60,744 nucleotides of DNA. Source: Bacteroidales bacterium (GTDB lineage Bacteria > Bacteroidota > Bacteroidia > Bacteroidales > DTU049). Position 1 is the stretch's first letter. Each line of letters opens with the position of its first letter. The stretch covers positions 1-60,744 of the forward strand of contig JAOAAK010000004.1 in assembly GCA_026418905.1 (NCBI GenBank), written 5' to 3'. The notes beneath the pieces are model-generated. The model saw nothing but the letters and a program-made list of their open reading frames with translations, searched no databases and was not told where the DNA came from. Positions 17,076 through 25,985 of the stretch are shown in pieces. The position numbers and the translations under genes are program-made.

Positions 17076-18103
17076 ATAAAAATAAATCTACTATCCTCGT
17101 TACTGGAGGTTTGGGCTATATTGGTTCTCATACAGTGATTGAACTTATTCAACATGGGTTCGATGTAGTTATCCTTGACAACCTTTCCAATTCAAGTATC
17201 GAAGTATTAGACTTATTGTATGAAATAACAGGAAAAAACATCCCATTCTATAAACTCGATCTCAGCCAAGATGATTTAAGTATTTTACCTGAAAATATTG
17301 ATGGAATTATTCATTTTGCTGCTTTTAAAAATGTGTTCGAGTCTGTAGAATACCCTCTACTTTATTATCAGAATAATGTAGACGCTATCTTTCGATTGTT
17401 GAATTGGATGCAAAGCAGAAACATAAAAAAATTTATATTTTCTTCATCGTGTACGGTATATGGAGAAGTAAAAGAATTACCCGTAAGAGAAGAGACGCCT
17501 TTTAACTTTCCACTTTCTCCTTATGCTCATACAAAACAAATAGGCGAAATAACCTTGCAGTATTTTATTCGTTCTTACCCTTCTCAGGTTATTTCTCTTC
17601 GCTATTTCAACCCTGCTGGTGCTCATCCATCAGGGAAAATTGGTGAAATTCATTATAAAGTTCCTCAAAACTTGTTTCCTTACATTACTCAAACTGCCTA
17701 CGGAATTCGTCCTAAACTATACATATATGGCGGGGACTACCCTACACCAGATGGAACTCCCATACGTGACTACATTCATGTCATAGATGTAGCTCGAGCC
17801 CATGTATTAGCCTACGAATATCTAGACCAACTACCTCTCCCCTCTTATGAAGTTTTTAACATTGGAAGTGGTAAAGGATATTCAGTTTTACAAGTTGTTC
17901 AAGCTTTTGAAAAATCAACTGGGATCCGAGTACCGTATGAAATTACTCATCGAAGACCAGGTGATGCTGCTATGATTTATGCAGATACTAGTAAGGTTCA
18001 GAAAGTTCTTAACTTCAAACCCATTTATACGCTTGAAGATATGGCCTTTGACGCATGGAAATGGGAACAATATTTTAGAGAAAAAATAAAAAAAAATGAA
18101 TAA
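17072..18103 (+). CDS. galE: UDP-glucose 4-epimerase
   Basis: The 343-residue extended SDR protein starts at ATG 17072, which overlaps the preceding stop (ATGA); an in-frame start nine bases earlier is less likely. Motifs are TGGLGYIGSHT (11-21), DNLSNSS, HFAAFKNVFESV, SSSCTVYG, and the catalytic YAHTK with Tyr151 and Lys155. RYFNPAGAHPSG and RDYIHVIDVARAH are typical of GalE. It interconverts UDP-glucose and UDP-galactose. Use with UDP-GlcNAc is also possible. Confidence 0.88.
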   Translation: MNKNKSTILVTGGLGYIGSHTVIELIQHGFDVVILDNLSNSSIEVLDLLYEITGKNIPFYKLDLSQDDLSILPENIDGIIHFAAFKNVFESVEYPLLYYQNNVDAIFRLLNWMQSRNIKKFIFSSSCTVYGEVKELPVREETPFNFPLSPYAHTKQIGEITLQYFIRSYPSQVISLRYFNPAGAHPSGKIGEIHYKVPQNLFPYITQTAYGIRPKLYIYGGDYPTPDGTPIRDYIHVIDVARAHVLAYEYLDQLPLPSYEVFNIGSGKGYSVLQVVQAFEKSTGIRVPYEITHRRPGDAAMIYADTSKVQKVLNFKPIYTLEDMAFDAWKWEQYFREKIKKNE

Positions 18104-19151
18104 ATGCATTGTAATTACAGGTGGTGCTGGATTTATTGGTTCACATGTAGTAAGACACTTTGTTAAATCCTATCCCGACTGGACTATTGTCAATCTAGAT
18201 GCTCTAACCTATGCAGGGAATTTAGAAAATTTGAAGGACATCGAGCATTATTCCAACTACCATTTTGAAAAAATAGATATTAGAAATTTTGAAGCTGTAT
18301 TTCAGGTATTATCCAACTATCAGCCCACAGGTATTATTCATTTAGCAGCTGAATCTCATGTAGATCGAAGTATTCTAAATCCTATAGAGTTTGTTCAGAC
18401 AAATGTGATTGGAACAGTTAACTTGCTAAATGCCGTTTTACATATCTGGAAAAATAATTTTGAAGGTAAAAAATTTTATCATATATCTACTGATGAAGTG
18501 TATGGTTCACTTGGTGAAACTGGCTATTTTACCGAAAAGACCCCGTATGATCCTCGCAGTCCCTATTCTGCATCCAAGGCCTCTTCAGATCATTTTGTAA
18601 GAGCTTATTTTCATACTTATGGATTACCTGTTATTATCAGTAATTGCAGCAACAATTATGGACCTTATCAATTTCCTGAAAAACTAATTCCTCTCATGAT
18701 CAACAACATCATTCATAAAAAACCCTTGCCAGTCTATGGGAAAGGAGAAAATATTCGAGATTGGATTTATGTCGAAGACCACGTCGAAGCTATCGACTTA
18801 ATCTTTTTTAAAGGTAAGATTGGTGAAACCTATAACATCGGAGGGAACAACGAATGGAAAAATATTGAGCTAGTTAAGCTATTATGCAAGTTAATGGATG
18901 AGAAATTAGGAAGGCAACCAGGAGAAAGCGAACAACTGATTACTTTCGTTAAAGACCGTGCAGGACATGACCTTCGATATGCTATTGATGCTAGCAAAAT
19001 TAAACAAGAATTAGGCTGGTTCCCCAAAACTCCTTTTAACAAAGGTTTGCAGCTCACGATCGATTGGTATTTAGCAAATGAAGAATGGCTACACAACGTA
19101 ACATCAGGAGAATATCAACTTTACTATCAAAAAATGTATGGACAACGTTAA
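18096..19151 (+). CDS. rfbB: dTDP-glucose 4,6-dehydratase
   Basis: The 351-residue protein has GGAGFIGSHVV (9-19), the substrate-selective NLDALTYAGNLENL, AAESHVDRSI, the dehydratase signature STDEVYGSLG (131-140), and Tyr157/Lys161 in YSASKASSDH. NCSNNYGPYQFPEKLIPLMI is also typical. It makes dTDP-4-keto-6-deoxyglucose for rhamnose or amino-deoxysugars. RfbA, RfbC and RfbD are not in the window, so the end product is open. Eight-base overlap with galE. Confidence 0.9.
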   Translation: MNKCIVITGGAGFIGSHVVRHFVKSYPDWTIVNLDALTYAGNLENLKDIEHYSNYHFEKIDIRNFEAVFQVLSNYQPTGIIHLAAESHVDRSILNPIEFVQTNVIGTVNLLNAVLHIWKNNFEGKKFYHISTDEVYGSLGETGYFTEKTPYDPRSPYSASKASSDHFVRAYFHTYGLPVIISNCSNNYGPYQFPEKLIPLMINNIIHKKPLPVYGKGENIRDWIYVEDHVEAIDLIFFKGKIGETYNIGGNNEWKNIELVKLLCKLMDEKLGRQPGESEQLITFVKDRAGHDLRYAIDASKIKQELGWFPKTPFNKGLQLTIDWYLANEEWLHNVTSGEYQLYYQKMYGQR

Positions 19152-20121
19152 GCTCAATTATTCTTTTCTTGTAACAGGAGGAGCTGGCTTTATAGGTTCC
19201 AATGTATGCGATTTTTTGCTTCATCATGGTGCAAAAAAAGTTGTCGTCGTAGACAATATTTCCACCGGTTCTTTGTATAATCTTCAGACTATCCTTGATG
19301 ATTCTCGTCTGCAGTTCGTCCAAACTGATATCAACAATGTTCGAGAATATGAAAAATATCTTTATGACATTGAAATAGTTTTGCATTTTGCTGCTCTTGG
19401 TAGCGTTCCTCGATCAGTCGAAGATCCCTATGGAACTAATCAGTCCAACGTTTCCGGTACTGTTGCTCTTATGCAAGCTATTTCAAAGCTTTCTATTAAA
19501 CCTTACGTTATTTTTTCTTCTTCTTCTTCAGTTTATGGCAACGATCCACATATTCCAAAACGCGAAGATCAACTTGGAACTCCCTTGTCACCATATGCCG
19601 TATCTAAACGCTCCACAGAACTCTATTTACAGGTATTTTCAAACCTTTATGAAATTGACATTACAGTTTTCAGGTTTTTCAACGTCTTTGGTAGAAGGCA
19701 AAATCCTAATGGACCCTATGCTGCGGTGATTCCACAGTTTATTCTAAAAATGATCCGCAATCTTCCCGTCACTATCTATGGCGATGGAAATCAAACTCGA
19801 GATTTTACATATATTGATAATATCTTGCATGCTATTGCTCTTGCCATAATTAAAAGACCACAAGGTTTTCACATCATGAACATCGCTGGTGGGAATTCTT
19901 ACTCTGTTTTGGATATGTATTACGTGCTTTGTGATTATCTGAACTATAAAATCAAACCAGTGTTTGCTTCTCCACGCCCTGGCGATATTAGACATTCCCA
20001 GGCAGATCTTTCTATAGCTCAGTCTACTCTCCAATATATGCCTCAAGTTTCCTTTGAAAATGGACTTATCTTAACCGCCGACTGGTACAAAAATCACATG
20101 AATGAATATGTTATTTCATAA
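19138..20121 (+). CDS. UDP-GlcNAc/UDP-GlcNAcA 4-epimerase, WbpP/TviC type
   Basis: The 327-residue SDR epimerase has TGGAGFIGSNVCDFLL, FAALGSVPRSVEDPYGTNQS, SSSSSVYGNDP, catalytic Tyr153/Lys157 in SPYAVSK, and the WbpP/TviC-like stretch NVFGRRQNPNGPYAAVIPQF. These enzymes act at C4 of N-acetylated UDP-hexosamines or their uronic acids. With the WbpA/TviB-type dehydrogenase three genes upstream it could yield UDP-GalNAcA, as in Vi antigen synthesis. The substrate cannot be fixed from sequence. It overlaps rfbB by 14 bases. Confidence 0.82.
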   Translation: MDNVKLNYSFLVTGGAGFIGSNVCDFLLHHGAKKVVVVDNISTGSLYNLQTILDDSRLQFVQTDINNVREYEKYLYDIEIVLHFAALGSVPRSVEDPYGTNQSNVSGTVALMQAISKLSIKPYVIFSSSSSVYGNDPHIPKREDQLGTPLSPYAVSKRSTELYLQVFSNLYEIDITVFRFFNVFGRRQNPNGPYAAVIPQFILKMIRNLPVTIYGDGNQTRDFTYIDNILHAIALAIIKRPQGFHIMNIAGGNSYSVLDMYYVLCDYLNYKIKPVFASPRPGDIRHSQADLSIAQSTLQYMPQVSFENGLILTADWYKNHMNEYVIS

Positions 20122-20860
20122 CAAAAAAAAGATTTATCCTCCACCTTTTCAGATTGATTTTCACAATCATATTTTGCCAGACGTTGATGATGGTTCTCGC
20201 AGCCTCGAAGAAAGCATTTATCTTATCTCAAGCATGAGCGAACTTGGGTATCGAGCGATCGTTTTCTCTCCGCACATTTCTATACACAATCACTCCACGA
20301 AAAAAGAAAGCATTCTCTCTCTTTATCAACAAATAACATCCCAGCTCAAAGTAAAATTCCCACACATTCATTTTTTGCTCTGTGGAGAATATATGATGGA
20401 TATAGATTTTCAAAAAACTTACGAAACTTCCTCATTGCTATCATTCGGGCTAAAACGTTATGTACTTATCGAATTTCCTCTCTATCATTATTCTGAGATT
20501 TTCCTACGTCACCTCCAAAATTTGATCTTTTCAGGTTACTCTCCTATCCTTGCTCATCCAGAAAGATACTGGTATATAGAGTCAGACGATTGGTTTTTAG
20601 AACTTCATCATGCTGGTGTGATGATGCAAATTAATTTTCTATCACTGATTGGATATTATGGTAAAGATTATCAAAAAAAAGCTGAAAAAATCATGCAAAC
20701 CTTACCCTCTTTCTATCTCTGTTCGGATCTCCACCATAGTGAACAGATACCCCACATTGACTATTTTTTCAAAAATTATACGTTTTCAGAATCTATTATT
20801 CATAAAATTGAAAACCAGAAACTATACGAAGAAATTACGAGTGAACTTATTTCTCCCTAG
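20102..20860 (+). CDS. CpsB/CapC-type tyrosine-protein phosphatase (PHP domain)
   Basis: The 252-residue PHP-family protein has the metal motif DFHNHILPDVDDGS near residue 20, SLEESIYLISSMSELGYRAI, SPHIS, the central FPLYHYSEIF, ILAHPERYWYI, and the late LCSDLHHS. This is the YwqE/CpsB manganese-dependent phosphatase family, which dephosphorylates the tyrosine kinase (Wzc/CpsD) that controls chain length of surface polysaccharides. No kinase is in the window. It ends the operon, overlaps the upstream gene by 20 bases and converges with a 14-base overlap on the minus-strand MORN gene. Confidence 0.85.
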   Translation: MNMLFHNKKKIYPPPFQIDFHNHILPDVDDGSRSLEESIYLISSMSELGYRAIVFSPHISIHNHSTKKESILSLYQQITSQLKVKFPHIHFLLCGEYMMDIDFQKTYETSSLLSFGLKRYVLIEFPLYHYSEIFLRHLQNLIFSGYSPILAHPERYWYIESDDWFLELHHAGVMMQINFLSLIGYYGKDYQKKAEKIMQTLPSFYLCSDLHHSEQIPHIDYFFKNYTFSESIIHKIENQKLYEEITSELISP

Positions 20861-22091
20861 TTTTTAGTAAACTCCACCAGTTCTCTTCTTCCCATGCGAG
20901 CTTTTGTATCCAACCATAAGGTAAAATTTTCCATTGATTTTCACCTTGTTCAAGATATATGAAAGGAAACTCCATGCGTTGTAACTTATTATAAAAACTT
21001 TTTACTTCTGGATAACTCTGATAAAGTAGTGGTAAATAAATCCAAGGACCAGCATAAAAGTGAAGCGTGCTATCCTCCTGGTAACTTGAAACCCATTGTA
21101 ATGCAATGGGGACATCATAATGCTGCCAAGTCTGTGCTAACCAAAATGATTTATATTTTACCAGAATTCCCCTGATATTTTTTGTAGAACCTTTTTCAGA
21201 TGGAAGTCCACTTATATCTGGTCTAGAAGAAGTTGCAAAATAAATCTTTCTAAGTAAAGGGTCAGCATATGTAGAAAGATTTCCACTTTTAAACCACGCG
21301 TCCATTTTATCAGGCCATGAATAGCCATCAGATGATCTGAAAACATCTAAATAAAATGATGTATCAATATAGAGATAAAAAGTTTTTGAATCAATAATTT
21401 CAGTCTGATCAATAAAAAAAACCGTGTTACTTTGATCGTACAACTGGACATAGGTTGTTCCATCCATGTGTGTTTTTTTTACTTCCCCTTGCGGAGAACC
21501 TTGTACGAATTGACCCTGAAACATGAGTATTCCATTAGGAAAATAGATGCTTCTTAATCCTTCATATAAACCTCTTTTAAAATGACTTATTGAATATTGT
21601 TGCCTGGTATTTTTGTAAAATTCAATGGCCTTACCTTCTTTGGTGCCATATCGAATTTTAATTTTTCCCTCTATTTTGGCCGAGAATTGTTCCTCTAAAT
21701 CTTTTAAAAAAAAATATCTAATATGTCCTCTTCCCCACCACACAAAACTGCCAGGTGAGCCATACAGTTTTCTAAAAAAAACATATCCTCTCGGACTGAA
21801 ATATAGAATTAATTTGCTATCATTGATTTTGTTTCTAAAAAACCAACGTCCTATTCGATGATGATTTGCAAGATTTCCTGAACTGATGAGCTTATTCTTA
21901 TGATATCTCTTAAATTTACCATAAAATTTCCCATTCTCCATAAAGAAAATGATGGAGTCTTTTCCTTCTACGTACGTAAATAATCCCGTTGTTTTAGGTA
22001 TGCTTTGTATGATGTCGAAACTTAATTCGCGTATAGGCTGAGAATAAGAATAAGATAAATAAAAAAATAAAGAAAGAAAAAGAAACCTCAC
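20847..22091 (-). CDS. Secreted protein with MORN-like (YwqK-type) repeats
   Basis: This 414-residue protein has a signal peptide (ends near SYSYSQ). The N-terminal half carries MORN_2-like repeats: GKFYGKFKRYHKNKLISSG, HHRIGRWFF, FKRGLYEGLRSIYFPNG and FQGQFVQGSPQGE. The C-terminal half (from about residue 250) is not recognised and is rich in Trp and Tyr. Its start overlaps the stop of the second PrkA gene by four bases, so it is coupled to the PrkA/DUF444/SpoVR cluster although it is predicted to be exported and they are cytoplasmic. Function is unknown. Confidence 0.7.
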   Translation of the reverse strand: MRFLFLSLFFYLSYSYSQPIRELSFDIIQSIPKTTGLFTYVEGKDSIIFFMENGKFYGKFKRYHKNKLISSGNLANHHRIGRWFFRNKINDSKLILYFSPRGYVFFRKLYGSPGSFVWWGRGHIRYFFLKDLEEQFSAKIEGKIKIRYGTKEGKAIEFYKNTRQQYSISHFKRGLYEGLRSIYFPNGILMFQGQFVQGSPQGEVKKTHMDGTTYVQLYDQSNTVFFIDQTEIIDSKTFYLYIDTSFYLDVFRSSDGYSWPDKMDAWFKSGNLSTYADPLLRKIYFATSSRPDISGLPSEKGSTKNIRGILVKYKSFWLAQTWQHYDVPIALQWVSSYQEDSTLHFYAGPWIYLPLLYQSYPEVKSFYNKLQRMEFPFIYLEQGENQWKILPYGWIQKLAWEEENWWSLLKTREK

Positions 22092-24364
22092 AAAGTCAAA
22101 TTTTTGTATTTATTCTGCAAATCTCTTTCAATTACATATTGAGCAATGTACAAAGCCCTCTTTTTACCTTCATCTTCGGTTATATCATACTCTACATTAT
22201 TTTCAACATAATACAAACGATATAATTTATCAATAAGGTGCTGAATGCTATAACGGATTTTTTCATCGTAGGTGGCAAAATCAGCACGATTAAAATCAAA
22301 TAGGGCCCGCCTGTAATTTTCATTTTTTGAAAAAGGTTCCAGTGTGTTTTTCTGAAGATTGAGCATGTAATTTTGATATAACTTATTGAAAAGTTCTGTT
22401 TCAAAGAGATTTTTATTTTGTAGTTTTATTTCCTGGGCCAGTGTTTTACTGACAAATTCTTTACGTACTTCATTTCTCATAGAAGAATATGAAGCTTCAC
22501 GTCCGTAAAGAAAAATTTCGATACCATTCCACCAATCGTCAGAAATAATAATCTGCTCACCAGTGTAGGGAGACTGAAACTCTTCGCCCTGATCTAGCAT
22601 TAGGGAAAAGAGATAATCGGCTATTTCATTCTTAATTTTCAGTTCATTTGGCTCAAACATGGCTTGACGTACTTCTTGTAAAATATTTATTTCATAGATC
22701 TTTATTAAGTCATCAATAAAAGATGGAGGTATAAGACTACGAGTTTTTTCAGGAAGAGATTGAAAAAACTCTTTAATCATATCCATAGTAATAAAAGGCT
22801 CATCCTCGTAGCGTTGAATAAGATCACTAAAAAGAACAAGTGATTGTCTGCCAGAAATTCCAGTTTTACCTTCTTTTTCAGCTTGATTCAAAATTTGCAA
22901 TCGAACTTGACGAGTAAAATTTTTTTCATCTTCGTGCCTTAACCAACGAGGAATATTACCTCTATAAAGCTCCAGCCGTAGCAACAACAAATTTTTATCA
23001 ATGAATTGAGTATAATAATCAACGCTTTTTAGCCATTTCCGCATTATCTCCATGTCGGTGGAAAGCCTCGTGCTGATGATAATTCTGGCAAAATTTTCTA
23101 ATACTCGTGGTAAAAATTTCTTTTTGATATTCGTACCAAATTTGTTTTCAAAAATTTTTACTTCAGTTTGATAATCTAAAACATAAGAAACTTGCAAGGA
23201 AACAATTCTGTCCTGGAAAGAGGGAATATTTTCAAAATGTATCCGATCTTCTGGATTAATTATTCCAACAAACAAGCTCAAAATCCGTTCTTCTAGATTC
23301 TCAACTTTATGTACTCCATCGGAAATGATTCCATGCAAATTCAAAAAGCGATGAATGTTGTTTTCTTTGACATCCATTAAAACGTATATGCCATTGTTGG
23401 AAAACGCATAGTCAGAATATTTGAAAGATACTTCGTCGCTTTTAAACAAACGATTCAATGCTTCTTCGACGCGTGTGTTTCTAAAATAGTTTTCGATACT
23501 TTTATCTCCAGGATTCCAGATCACTATCCCTTTGCCAAGAGAACGATCAAATACCATTGGCCTAGCATAAATCATTGTAAAAACATCCATGGGATTTTCA
23601 AGATACATGACAAGTTGATCGAAAATGGTCCTGCAAATTGGACAGGGTTGTGCTTTCAGAAGCCACCTGTATGAAGCTTGACTCAAAAGTTCAACTAATT
23701 TTTGGCCGTTCCCAAGTAAAGATTCTAAAAATTCGATTCTTGTTTCCTGAGGTATGAAAAAAATAGGATTATCATTGTGGGGGCAAGCAAACACATATTC
23801 ATCTTGAAAACGAAAACTTTTATGCTTTTCACCGTTTTCTAATACGGATAATTTAATTCTCCAAAGAGTAGTATAGATGGTTCCTTCTGGCCTTCGTGAA
23901 TAATCCTGAAGCTTTTTCAGAAGGTTATTTAAAAAAGTAGACTTTCCACTTCCTGCAGGACCTTCGATCAAGTAAATTTGATTTCGATATCCTCCTGTTT
24001 GTAATCCTTCTATGAGTTTCATAAATCGATTAGCAAATAGTCTGTCAGCAAAAAATGGCTCATCTACATCTTTTTCTAGGAGATTCTGCATATCGTAATG
24101 TAAAAAGCCTACCGAATCAGGTGTTTCTGGATATTCATCCTTTCCTTCAGGAACAAACGTCCTGACCATGTCGTGAAAATACTGAAAGATATTCCTCAAA
24201 TGAATTTGTGGAGCTTTGGCAACCTCACTTAGAAAATCATTGTAAGTTAAGCTAATTTGCAAATCTTTCTTCTCGTTGACGAAGTATTTTTTCAAAATAA
24301 GGTCTAGTTCTTTCCCAATTTTGAAACACTTATCTTCTCCTGAAAGATTATTTTCTTGAGTCAT
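22088..24364 (-). CDS. PrkA-family kinase/ATPase with Cys motifs (second PrkA of the cluster)
   Basis: The 758-residue protein aligns by eye with canonical PrkA (B. subtilis PrkA, E. coli YeaG). It has Walker A GPAGSGKS (135-142), CPHNDNPIFFIP (from 194) matching the CPMHEEPLHLIP-type segment, CPIC (241-244) matching the CPxC motif, a YAFSNNGIYVLMDVKENN stretch where PrkA has its acidic Walker-B-like motif, and a C-terminal PrkA-like part (SGRQSLVLFSDLIQRY, IKNEIADYLFSLML). PrkA proteins form AAA+ ATPases with reported Ser kinase or protease-like activity in stress and sporulation. Acidic residues in the Walker-B-like region are reduced. Its start overlaps the SpoVR stop (ATGA). Confidence 0.78.
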   Translation of the reverse strand: MTQENNLSGEDKCFKIGKELDLILKKYFVNEKKDLQISLTYNDFLSEVAKAPQIHLRNIFQYFHDMVRTFVPEGKDEYPETPDSVGFLHYDMQNLLEKDVDEPFFADRLFANRFMKLIEGLQTGGYRNQIYLIEGPAGSGKSTFLNNLLKKLQDYSRRPEGTIYTTLWRIKLSVLENGEKHKSFRFQDEYVFACPHNDNPIFFIPQETRIEFLESLLGNGQKLVELLSQASYRWLLKAQPCPICRTIFDQLVMYLENPMDVFTMIYARPMVFDRSLGKGIVIWNPGDKSIENYFRNTRVEEALNRLFKSDEVSFKYSDYAFSNNGIYVLMDVKENNIHRFLNLHGIISDGVHKVENLEERILSLFVGIINPEDRIHFENIPSFQDRIVSLQVSYVLDYQTEVKIFENKFGTNIKKKFLPRVLENFARIIISTRLSTDMEIMRKWLKSVDYYTQFIDKNLLLLRLELYRGNIPRWLRHEDEKNFTRQVRLQILNQAEKEGKTGISGRQSLVLFSDLIQRYEDEPFITMDMIKEFFQSLPEKTRSLIPPSFIDDLIKIYEINILQEVRQAMFEPNELKIKNEIADYLFSLMLDQGEEFQSPYTGEQIIISDDWWNGIEIFLYGREASYSSMRNEVRKEFVSKTLAQEIKLQNKNLFETELFNKLYQNYMLNLQKNTLEPFSKNENYRRALFDFNRADFATYDEKIRYSIQHLIDKLYRLYYVENNVEYDITEDEGKKRALYIAQYVIERDLQNKYKNLTL

Positions 24365-25974
24365 AGGAATGTCTTTTGAACTTTTCTATCCTTACACGAA
24401 TATAAAACAGGGCGGTATGAATACGATATGCCTTCATCAGATTTTTGTTCGCGTGATTTATTAACAACGATTTCCGTGGTTTCTAACTGTACCTCGCTAC
24501 CCCATAAATAATTGAGCCCAATAAGCACCTCAGGTATGAATTCTTGAATGAGTTGCTTTCCTTCGAATTGATGAACAAGGTAAAGTAAATTTTCATTGGT
24601 TTTTTCTGGATGTGGATAAATAACTGGGGGATGATAAAGATGTTCTATGAGCATGTTTTTATAATCTTCAGCATTACGACTTTTAATATAATACTCGATA
24701 ACCCCAGCGTCTTCCCTGATTCTTTTACCCACAACAAATAAATTATGTTTATCCACAAATTCCTGAGTTACAAAAGTTTTTATAAACATATAGTCATTAA
24801 AATATTTTCTCACGTTAAAGATAGCATCTTTTCCTTTGCCAGTGTTCAGATTGAAACTTTCTCGTTCATGAGCAAATTTTAATTGCTGATACTGATATGA
24901 AAACTTTCCCTTTTCTGCACATTCTTCGACGTATTCAAAAAGCCTTAGGCCAATAGCATAAGGATTAAGTCCTACTCTTGATAGCGAAGTTACTTGTGCG
25001 TTGAGCTTTGCGTAGTCCACTTCATGTCCTTGTAGGTAAGGATCTTGTCTGAAGAGATGATCGTGCCAATAGCTTGCCCAACCTTCATTCATAATCTTAG
25101 TACGAATCTGAGGTGCAAAATAGAGGGCAGTATTGCGAATAATCATTAAAATAGTTTTCATCCACTGATTGTTTTCTTTTTTCAAGAAAGGACTATTTTC
25201 TGATATAAATTCTAGTAAATCTCTACTTTTTTGCTTGCTCACAAAATTTCTAAAATGCGTATCAAATTCTGGATATTTCTTCATTACCTCACCTGAAAAA
25301 AATGTTAAGCCTATATCCTGCTGGTTTTGCACAATAGCATTATATTGTTCGAGTTCTTTATGAATTTCGAATTCATTTAAACCTATTACATCAGGTAAGA
25401 AAACATTGAAATAGTATTCGACCTGATGGGGCAACGAACGTTTATTCAGATCCTCATCCATCAAAATACCATAATCATAAGCTCCCACAATATTATCAAT
25501 GCTTCTTGCAAATTCTATAACATAATCCACCCAACGTCCATAACGAGATCGTAAACTATTGATGAGTCTTTTTTCGGCTAAAGCGACACCGACAAAATCA
25601 TCATTCCAGGTATGTTTAAAATATTGATTGTTTTGAAAAAAATCAATGTGTGCTAGAACGTGGTAGAATATCATCACATTCATCCAGTCTGGATTGTTAT
25701 CATTATAAAAAGATATAGCAGGTCTCGAGTTAATTACAGTCTCATACGGATTAATAGGGTATAATTTATACTTGGCATATTCTTTTAGAACCTCCACATC
25801 ATGAACCCAATAATCATAAAGGGTAGGAATCATAATCTTCGGACTCAACTCCAACAAATCTTTGTTGGTCACAATGTACTCAAGTGTTTCAGGATAAAAT
25901 GAAAGGCCAGCCTCACGAGCTTTCACTTTGCATCGTTCCATGATAGCTCTTGTTCTCTGATCAATCAAATACAT
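24361..25974 (-). CDS. SpoVR-family protein
   Basis: The 537-residue protein matches the SpoVR/YcgB family: an N-terminal helical region with FYHVLAHIDFFQNN, the hallmark NEGWASYWHDHLFRQ near residue 300, LNPYAIGLRLFEY, and a C-terminal part with FVDKHNLFVV and RIREDAGVIEYYIKSR. Length is near the family's ~500 residues. SpoVR is needed for cortex formation in Bacillus. In non-sporulating bacteria it travels with PrkA and DUF444 and has been linked to stress or peptidoglycan phenotypes. Here it sits between the DUF444 gene (11-base gap) and the second PrkA gene (four-base overlap). Its biochemical role is unknown. Confidence 0.9.
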   Translation of the reverse strand: MYLIDQRTRAIMERCKVKAREAGLSFYPETLEYIVTNKDLLELSPKIMIPTLYDYWVHDVEVLKEYAKYKLYPINPYETVINSRPAISFYNDNNPDWMNVMIFYHVLAHIDFFQNNQYFKHTWNDDFVGVALAEKRLINSLRSRYGRWVDYVIEFARSIDNIVGAYDYGILMDEDLNKRSLPHQVEYYFNVFLPDVIGLNEFEIHKELEQYNAIVQNQQDIGLTFFSGEVMKKYPEFDTHFRNFVSKQKSRDLLEFISENSPFLKKENNQWMKTILMIIRNTALYFAPQIRTKIMNEGWASYWHDHLFRQDPYLQGHEVDYAKLNAQVTSLSRVGLNPYAIGLRLFEYVEECAEKGKFSYQYQQLKFAHERESFNLNTGKGKDAIFNVRKYFNDYMFIKTFVTQEFVDKHNLFVVGKRIREDAGVIEYYIKSRNAEDYKNMLIEHLYHPPVIYPHPEKTNENLLYLVHQFEGKQLIQEFIPEVLIGLNYLWGSEVQLETTEIVVNKSREQKSDEGISYSYRPVLYSCKDRKVQKTFL

Positions 25975-25985
25975 GCTTTATATTT

